Position numbers and translations under genes: made by a program | Source of the DNA: JAGORL01 sp964372415 | Lineage (GTDB): Bacteria > Patescibacteriota > Patescibacteriia > UBA9934 | DNA length: 27,224 bases | Direction: 5' to 3' | NCBI GenBank assembly: GCA_964372415.1 | Contig: CAYJQH010000010.1 | Coordinates: forward strand, 1 to 27,224 | Notes under the pieces: model-generated | What the model was told of the DNA's origin: nothing | The model's database searches: none | The model's input: only the letters and a program-made list of their open reading frames with translations | In this document: positions 23,778 to 27,224 of the stretch, one piece after another | Layout: each line of letters starts with the position of its first letter | Numbering within the stretch: the first letter of the stretch is position 1

Positions 23778-25001
23778 CTAGTCTTGCTTTAGTTCAGCTC
23801 CCTCGGCCATCAAAGGTGTGGTGTCTTCAGCTACCTGAGCGTCTTCCAAAATATTAATCTTCCAGCCGGTTAAACGAGAAGCCAAGCGCACGTTCTGGCC
23901 GCCACGGCCAATCGCGAGCGAGAGTTGATCTGGCGTAACTTTTACATTAGCCACCCGCTCTGACTCGTTTAGACCCACGCTCGTAACCTTGGCTGGAGCC
24001 AAGGCGTGACGAATGAATTCTTCAGCGTTGTCGCTCCATTCAATAATGTCGATCTTTTCGCCAGCTAATTCAGCAATAATGGTTTGAATGCGAGTGCCCC
24101 GCTGACCAATGCAGGCACCGATCGGATCAATCTGGGGATCACGCGAAGCCACAGCAACTTTGGTTCTACCACCGGCTTCACGAGCAATAAACTTAATCTC
24201 AATTGCGCCTTCGCCCATTTCCGGAATTTCCACGTCGAAGAGATGGCGAACCAGTGCCTCGTGTGTACGGGAAAGGAGAATTTGCGGTCCACGCGGACCA
24301 AGTGAGACTTCTCGAACATACACCTTAATACGATCACCGGAACGGTAACGGTCAAGTGACAACTGATCTTCGGGTTTTAAGACACCGGCCGTGCGTCCAA
24401 TGTCGACTAAGATAATACGGCCCTCTTGGCGTTGCACGGTGCCAGGAATAACCGTACCTTCAACTCCTTTAAACTCGCTAAAGATAATTTCGCGCTCAGC
24501 TTCGCGGAGCTTCTGAGTAATAACCTGCTTAGCCGTCATGGCGGCCATTCGACCAAATTCGCCGGGTATGGGAAGTTCCGTCCGAATAACGTCGCCGATC
24601 TTAGCATCACGCTTCAAAATTTTAGCCTCCGAAATCATGAGATCAGTCTTTGGGTTAAACTTTGGCGCCTCGCCCGAGACAAGATCGGCCTCAAGATGAG
24701 GTGAAATCATTGGCTCCCCCATTGCTTTTCGCGCCTCACGCGCCGCTGTTTCTTCGGCCTCCCGGCGACGCATAGCCTCAAGCTCTTCTTCAGAAATATC
24801 TTCGACGATCGTTTTGACATCAAAAATTTTGGCACTGCCCGTGTCCGGGTCAAACTTAGCTTCTAAGTTTTGGTACTTGTCGCCAAAATCTTTGCGGTAA
24901 GCCGCAGCGACTGCAGATTCGATAGTTTCTAATACTGATTCGTACGACAAACCTTTCTCTTCACAAATTTGACGCATTGCTTGTTCAATATTGCTGGCCA
25001 T
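23778..25001 (-). CDS. nusA: Transcription termination/antitermination factor NusA
   Basis: NusA binds RNA polymerase and nascent RNA and controls pausing, termination and antitermination. The 407-residue protein shows the N-terminal RNAP-binding domain (1-165), the S1 domain (about 177-245, GVEGTVIPGTVQRQEGRIILVDIG), KH1 with IGACIGQRGTRIQ (294-306) and KH2 with SLAIGRGGQNVRLAS (361-375). The N-terminal domain carries a charged insertion at about 68-125 (EEELEAMRRREAEE and on) that splits the usual domain. C-terminal acidic repeats are absent. The leader has no SD but contains a hairpin at 25023-25041. Confidence 0.96.
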   Translation of the reverse strand: MASNIEQAMRQICEEKGLSYESVLETIESAVAAAYRKDFGDKYQNLEAKFDPDTGSAKIFDVKTIVEDISEEELEAMRRREAEETAAREARKAMGEPMISPHLEADLVSGEAPKFNPKTDLMISEAKILKRDAKIGDVIRTELPIPGEFGRMAAMTAKQVITQKLREAEREIIFSEFKGVEGTVIPGTVQRQEGRIILVDIGRTAGVLKPEDQLSLDRYRSGDRIKVYVREVSLGPRGPQILLSRTHEALVRHLFDVEIPEMGEGAIEIKFIAREAGGRTKVAVASRDPQIDPIGACIGQRGTRIQTIIAELAGEKIDIIEWSDNAEEFIRHALAPAKVTSVGLNESERVANVKVTPDQLSLAIGRGGQNVRLASRLTGWKINILEDAQVAEDTTPLMAEGAELKQD

Positions 25002-25022
25002 AAGGGGCTATTTAACAGACGA

Positions 25023-25041
25023 ACTCGGCCAAGAGCCGAGT
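25023..25041 (-). promoter_or_regulatory. Hairpin in the nusA leader
   Basis: A 7-bp perfect stem ACTCGGC/GCCGAGT with a 5-nt loop lies about 22 nt before the nusA start. There is no T-run. It could modulate nusA translation or act in NusA autoregulation; this is speculative. Confidence 0.4.
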
Positions 25042-25053
25042 CGCGATAGGGGT

Positions 25054-25082
25054 AGTGTAACACAGCCTCTGCGGCGAGGCAA
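25054..25082 (-). promoter_or_regulatory. Putative nusA promoter
   Basis: On the minus strand TTGCCT (25082-25077) is followed after exactly 17 nt by TACACT (25059-25054), preceded by TGT (extended -10). The spacer itself holds a small hairpin GCCTC/GAGGC. A leader of about 45 nt results. Confidence 0.5.
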
Positions 25083-25084
25083 AT

Positions 25085-25441
25085 CTAGCTCACGGCTTCA
25101 AAATGACTAATCCTCGGAGTAGTTTCGGTCCACTCGATGGCAATCACATCCACCCGCCAAGATTTATCGAGACCTTGGTGTTGGTTCAAGTACAATTGTG
25201 CGGCGAGAGCAATTTTTCTGATCTTCTGCGGAGTAACAGCCTCTTCCGGATAACCAAAAGCCAAATTACGTCGCGCCTTAACCTCAATAAAAACAACTTC
25301 TTTGCCATCATCGGCCACGAGATCAAGTTCGCCAAACCGGGTAGTGAAATGTCGGGCAATAATTGTCCAGCCTTTTTCTTCTAAAAATTGTGCAGCCAGG
25401 CTTTCGGCATCAGTCCCGAATCGTTGCCGCTCATGGGGCAT
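25085..25441 (-). CDS. UPF0102 (YraN) family nuclease-fold protein
   Basis: This 118-residue protein has the features of the UPF0102 family, small proteins with a restriction-endonuclease-like fold. The N-terminal helix G9-TDAESLAAQFLEEKGW is followed by the catalytic-type residues GE38LD40LVA, E53-V-K55 (VVFIEVKAR), then a basic AVTPQKIRKI helix. The cellular role is not established. It stands upstream of nusA and yidC, with the nusA promoter in the gap. Its own start abuts the heptamer-repeat element. No SD. Confidence 0.9.
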   Translation of the reverse strand: MPHERQRFGTDAESLAAQFLEEKGWTIIARHFTTRFGELDLVADDGKEVVFIEVKARRNLAFGYPEEAVTPQKIRKIALAAQLYLNQHQGLDKSWRVDVIAIEWTETTPRISHFEAVS

Positions 25442-25446
25442 ATAAA

Positions 25447-25598
25447 ACTAGCTACTACTGACTAGCCACTAGCTACTAGCAATACACATTGTTAGCTAAA
25501 TATCTCTCGAGTTGGCAGCCGGTGGCTAGCCCCTAGTGATTAGTAGCTAGTGGCTAGTGGCTGGCTAGTTGCTAGTTGGCAAGTGGCTAGTTTCTAGC
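25447..25598. repeat. Two inverted heptamer arrays with 18-bp inverted repeat (copy C)
   Basis: The 160-nt gap between yraN and the next gene is filled by period-7 repeats. Left block (25447-25481) is five units of ACTAGCY type: ACTAGCT, ACTACTG, ACTAGCC, ACTAGCT, ACTAGCA. Right block (25522-25598) is about ten GTGGCTA-type units. The right block is largely the reverse complement of the left. ACTAGCCACTAGCTACTA (25461-25478) pairs perfectly with 25541-25558 over 18 bp, with a 62-nt loop. CTAG, usually rare in bacteria, occurs 12 times. No terminator T-run follows. Confidence 0.8.
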
Positions 25599-25601
25599 AA
25601 A

Positions 25602-26009
25602 TCATCGCCGATTAGAACGTGGTAAGTATTTGTTCGCTTCGACTTTCGATTGTTCTTGCAGGCGCATGACTGGCACCTTGAACTTTGTATAACGAATCAC
25701 CATAGAGATAGAAATAAGGAGAGCGATCATTCCGACCAAGAACCAAAAGCGCATGCCGAAATAAGAAATTTCTTCAAAGGTAAAGAAGAGCCACAACAGA
25801 CCAAGTACTCCGTAAACGGTTGAAGCCACGGCTAGTCGACGTAAAGTTTCTTTTTCGAATTTATCGGTTTTATTCTTCCGCATCATGCGTAGCATGGAGC
25901 CAAGAATAATGAGCAGGGCGAAAAAAACAAAAAAACCAATTTCAATGGCTGGACTCATGCGCACCGGAGTAACGTCAAACCAATAACTAAAAGACAGAAG
26001 ATCCTTCAT
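25602..26009 (-). CDS. Small three-TM membrane protein, unknown function
   Basis: This 135-residue protein has three hydrophobic segments: about 19-40 (PAIEIGFFVFFALLIILGSMLR), 60-78 (TVYGVLGLLWLFF) and 86-107 (FWFLVGMIALLISISMVI). A basic tail ends KYLPRSNRR. It resembles conserved small membrane proteins of uncharacterised function; I recognise no family. Its ATG at 26009 has no SD. A TTGACA at 26047-26042 lies upstream, but no -10 at a good distance was found. Confidence 0.7.
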   Translation of the reverse strand: MKDLLSFSYWFDVTPVRMSPAIEIGFFVFFALLIILGSMLRMMRKNKTDKFEKETLRRLAVASTVYGVLGLLWLFFTFEEISYFGMRFWFLVGMIALLISISMVIRYTKFKVPVMRLQEQSKVEANKYLPRSNRR

Positions 26010-26043
26010 ACGATCGATAGTTTTGAGTTTTCCTCTTGTTTTG

Positions 26044-26116
26044 TCAACTCCGACCTTGCGTCGGAGTCAACCCCGTAGTGATGTCTTAATCAATTCCGAC
26101 TTTGCGACTGGATCAA
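26044..26116. repeat. Direct repeat pair carrying a perfect hairpin
   Basis: Two 27-nt units, each bounded by TCAA, lie at 26044-26070 and 26090-26116 (period 46) and match at 21 of 27 positions. The first contains a perfect 8-bp stem ACTCCGAC/GTCGGAGT around a 5-nt loop; in the second the symmetry is broken. The second unit reaches the stop codon of the methyltransferase gene. Confidence 0.55.
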
Positions 26117-26655
26117 TCAAACTCGTACACCCTCCCCCAGTGCCACGGGCTTGGTTCGAAGGTGGCGCAGGTCACACAACCCTCATTAGTCAAGCGTTGA
26201 TCAAGTTCTTGCGGACGAACACGAAAAGCGTCAAAAGGTGCCACGGGATGATTGGCCTCAGGTCGCCAGTCAATAACCACGAGTTGTCCGTCTTCTTTTA
26301 GAAGACGACGAATTTCGTTTAACAAGTCAGGGTGTCGCTTGATTAAACCCACGGTATGAACCAAGAAAACTTTGTCGAGGGAATGTTCCTTAATATCGAG
26401 TCCGCCTTGTTCAATATCGCCATGAACAAGCTGGAGATTGTGAACCAGATATTGCCGACGACGGCCTTCCAGCATGTCGAGCGTTTTTCGATCTATATCG
26501 ATGCCGTACACCCGTCCATGTTCACCAACAATTCTCGCGGCCGGAAAAACCAGGTGACCGGTTCGACCAACCCCAAAATCAGCCAGGTGCATCTTGGATT
26601 TAATACCGAGTCCATGCAAAATTGCCGCTGCGTCAAGAAGCGCGTTACCACTCAT
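26113..26655 (-). CDS. Class I SAM-dependent methyltransferase
   Basis: Numbered from the longest frame, the SAM-binding motif I is HLADFGVGRTGH (29-40) and the acidic end of strand 2 is YGIDID (56-61), followed by HGDIEQ and then DKVFLVHTVG, the motif IV equivalent. The order is that of a UbiE/Menaquinone-type class I methyltransferase. The substrate is unknown. The frame can begin at a TTG (26673) overlapping the upstream gene by 17 nt; I prefer the ATG at 26655 (180 residues), 1 nt after the upstream stop. There is no SD, so translation is probably coupled. Confidence 0.85.
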   Translation of the reverse strand: MSGNALLDAAAILHGLGIKSKMHLADFGVGRTGHLVFPAARIVGEHGRVYGIDIDRKTLDMLEGRRRQYLVHNLQLVHGDIEQGGLDIKEHSLDKVFLVHTVGLIKRHPDLLNEIRRLLKEDGQLVVIDWRPEANHPVAPFDAFRVRPQELDQRLTNEGCVTCATFEPSPWHWGRVYEFD

Positions 26656-26656
26656 A

Positions 26657-26899
26657 TTAAAAAATCGAGCCAATAAATCCGCCGATCACGATATCAAAGA
26701 GATTAGTGATGATCAAAAAGCCAATAAGAATAATGATGGTCCCTAGAAGTTTATAAGCCATGCGCGTTCCCCCCAGGCCAAAATTTCGGTCGAACCACTC
26801 GAGTGGGCCGAGCATTTCAACAATAGCGTTAGTTTTCCAAACCATAAAAAACCCGAGCGCGCAAACAAAGAGGCCAATCAGGATGCGGGTTAAAAACAT
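26657..26899 (-). CDS. Small two-TM membrane protein, unknown function
   Basis: Starting at the ATG at 26899 the protein has 80 residues. It has two hydrophobic segments, about 2-20 (LIGLFVCALGFFMVW) and 52-78 (LLGTIIILIGFLIITNLFDIVIGGFIGSIF), with an aromatic, Gly-rich loop EWFDRNFGLGGTRMAY between them. A TTG two codons earlier (26905) would overlap the DUF1653 stop by 4 nt. It is unrecognised and sits in a tight three-gene run between DUF1653 and the methyltransferase. Confidence 0.65.
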   Translation of the reverse strand: MFLTRILIGLFVCALGFFMVWKTNAIVEMLGPLEWFDRNFGLGGTRMAYKLLGTIIILIGFLIITNLFDIVIGGFIGSIF

Positions 26900-26901
26900 A
26901 G

Positions 26902-27111
26902 TCAAGCTCCCAGATAGCGGAAGCGAGGCATAACTTTCCCTTTCACGGTCACGTCGGCCATAAATTCTTTAAGCGGCCTGACCCAATATTCGTTTCCTTC
27001 ACTCGAACGGTAAATGGCGACCTCGTCCTGGGTTTTTTCCATTTTTCCCACAGCCATGAGTTCGTACTCGTTACCCTTATAATGCTCGTAGAGTCCAAGT
27101 GGAAGCACCAT
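26902..27111 (-). CDS. DUF1653 family protein
   Basis: From the ATG at 27111 the protein has 69 residues, matching the DUF1653 pattern: GLYEHYKGNEYELMAVGKMEK near the start, VAIYRSSEGNEYWVRPLKEFMADV in the middle, and the end VMPRFRYLG. This family is a short beta-barrel-like domain of unknown function. The frame is open further upstream to 27153, but that part runs into the terminator hairpin. The ATG at 27111 is preceded by an extended -10 ending 8 nt upstream, so the mRNA is probably leaderless. No SD. Confidence 0.88.
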   Translation of the reverse strand: MVLPLGLYEHYKGNEYELMAVGKMEKTQDEVAIYRSSEGNEYWVRPLKEFMADVTVKGKVMPRFRYLGA

Positions 27112-27119
27112 ACGAATGC

Positions 27120-27128
27120 ATTGTAGCA
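27120..27128 (-). promoter_or_regulatory. Extended -10 promoter of the DUF1653 operon, leaderless
   Basis: The minus strand reads TGC-TACAAT, 8 nt before the ATG at 27111. It lies directly after the tRNA terminator, so the downstream genes need a new promoter here. No strong -35. Confidence 0.6.
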
Positions 27129-27131
27129 AAC

Positions 27132-27167
27132 AAAAACCCCTCCGACGAGGCATCGGAGGGAATTTTT
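27132..27167. terminator. Terminator of tRNA-Ala, bidirectional shape
   Basis: A perfect 8-bp stem CCCTCCGA/TCGGAGGG (27138-27145 and 27153-27160) with a 7-nt loop has five A's on the left and five T's on the right. On the minus strand it follows the tRNA directly. Confidence 0.85.
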
Positions 27168-27224
27168 GGTGGACCTTAGCGGGATCGAACCGCTGACCTC
27201 TTCCATGCCATGGAAGCGCTCTAC
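27167..27224 (-). tRNA. tRNA-Ala(GGC), 3' part, cut by the right edge
   Basis: On the minus strand the anticodon stem CTTCC/GGAAG encloses the loop ATGGCAT, giving anticodon GGC (codon GCC, alanine). The T-arm AGCGG-TTCGATC-CCGCT and the acceptor 3' strand AAGGTCC are followed by A73 and an encoded CCA. The acceptor has U70, which would form the G3-U70 alanine identity pair with the missing 5' strand. About 18 nt of the 5' end lie outside the window. Confidence 0.93.

Noticed and set aside
25447..25598. CRISPR array
   Set aside because: The period is 7 nt with no spacer-length units and no cas genes; it is a short tandem repeat.
26010..26112. Strong promoter with TTGACA at 26047-26042 for the three-TM gene
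   Set aside because: No acceptable -10 lies 16-18 nt downstream; the best hexamers match only 3 of 6.
1..27224. UGA recoded as glycine (code 25)
   Set aside because: Several genes end cleanly at TGA and RF2 is present with its SPF motif.

Overview
This window looks like part of a compact bacterial genome, most likely from the Candidate Phyla Radiation (Patescibacteria; a Parcubacteria/Uhrbacteria-like member is my best guess, not proven). The reasons are tightly packed genes with 1-8 nt gaps, short versions of core proteins (a 248-residue YidC without the large periplasmic domain, a 407-residue NusA), many housekeeping genes with no Shine-Dalgarno (SD) sequence, and a giant secreted Cys-rich protein. 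UGA is a normal stop here: several genes end in TGA and a release factor 2 gene with an SPF motif is present. This argues against the recoded Gracilibacteria/Absconditabacteria.

Layout. (1) 1-2978, plus strand, accessory: two near-identical palindromes, a possible 34-codon ORF, a putative GT-A-like glycosyltransferase, a zinc-ribbon Nudix hydrolase, a GC-rich orphan lipoprotein and a small membrane-anchored protein, closed by a bidirectional terminator. (2) 2977-12606, minus strand: a 2977-residue secreted protein with about 128 cysteines, recurring CX6C micro-repeats, jelly-roll-like segments and a PKD-like C-terminal segment. It is paired with a membrane-anchored protein carrying two thrombospondin type-3 calcium-binding repeats. 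(3) 12659-15622, minus: ksgA, a YrdC/Sua5 gene, an NAD-dependent sugar epimerase and a shortened second epimerase-like protein. (4) 15663-19356, minus: groES-groEL-Tic20/DUF4870-like-prfB, led by a CIRCE-like operator that overlaps the promoter. (5) 19391-22992, minus: an envelope glycan cluster (flippase-like/LPG-synthase-TM protein, nucleotidyltransferase-fold protein, O-antigen ligase/polymerase) followed by a second orphan gene with a strong SD. (6) 23030-25441, minus: yraN, nusA, yidC. (7) 25447-27224, minus: a heptamer-repeat intergenic element, small membrane proteins, a methyltransferase, a DUF1653 gene and the 3' part of tRNA-Ala(GGC).

Three patterns cut across the window. First, an AGCTGTT-like heptamer repeat family occupies three intergenic gaps, one of them with an 18-bp perfect inverted repeat. 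Second, extended -10 promoters (TGN + TATAAT-like) lie only 8-11 nt upstream of several start codons, which suggests leaderless mRNAs. Third, the orphan/accessory genes carry strong SDs and their own terminators while the core genes lack SDs. The giant Cys-rich protein with its Ca-binding partner is the best candidate for an undescribed surface system. All statements come from reading the sequence; no database search was run.
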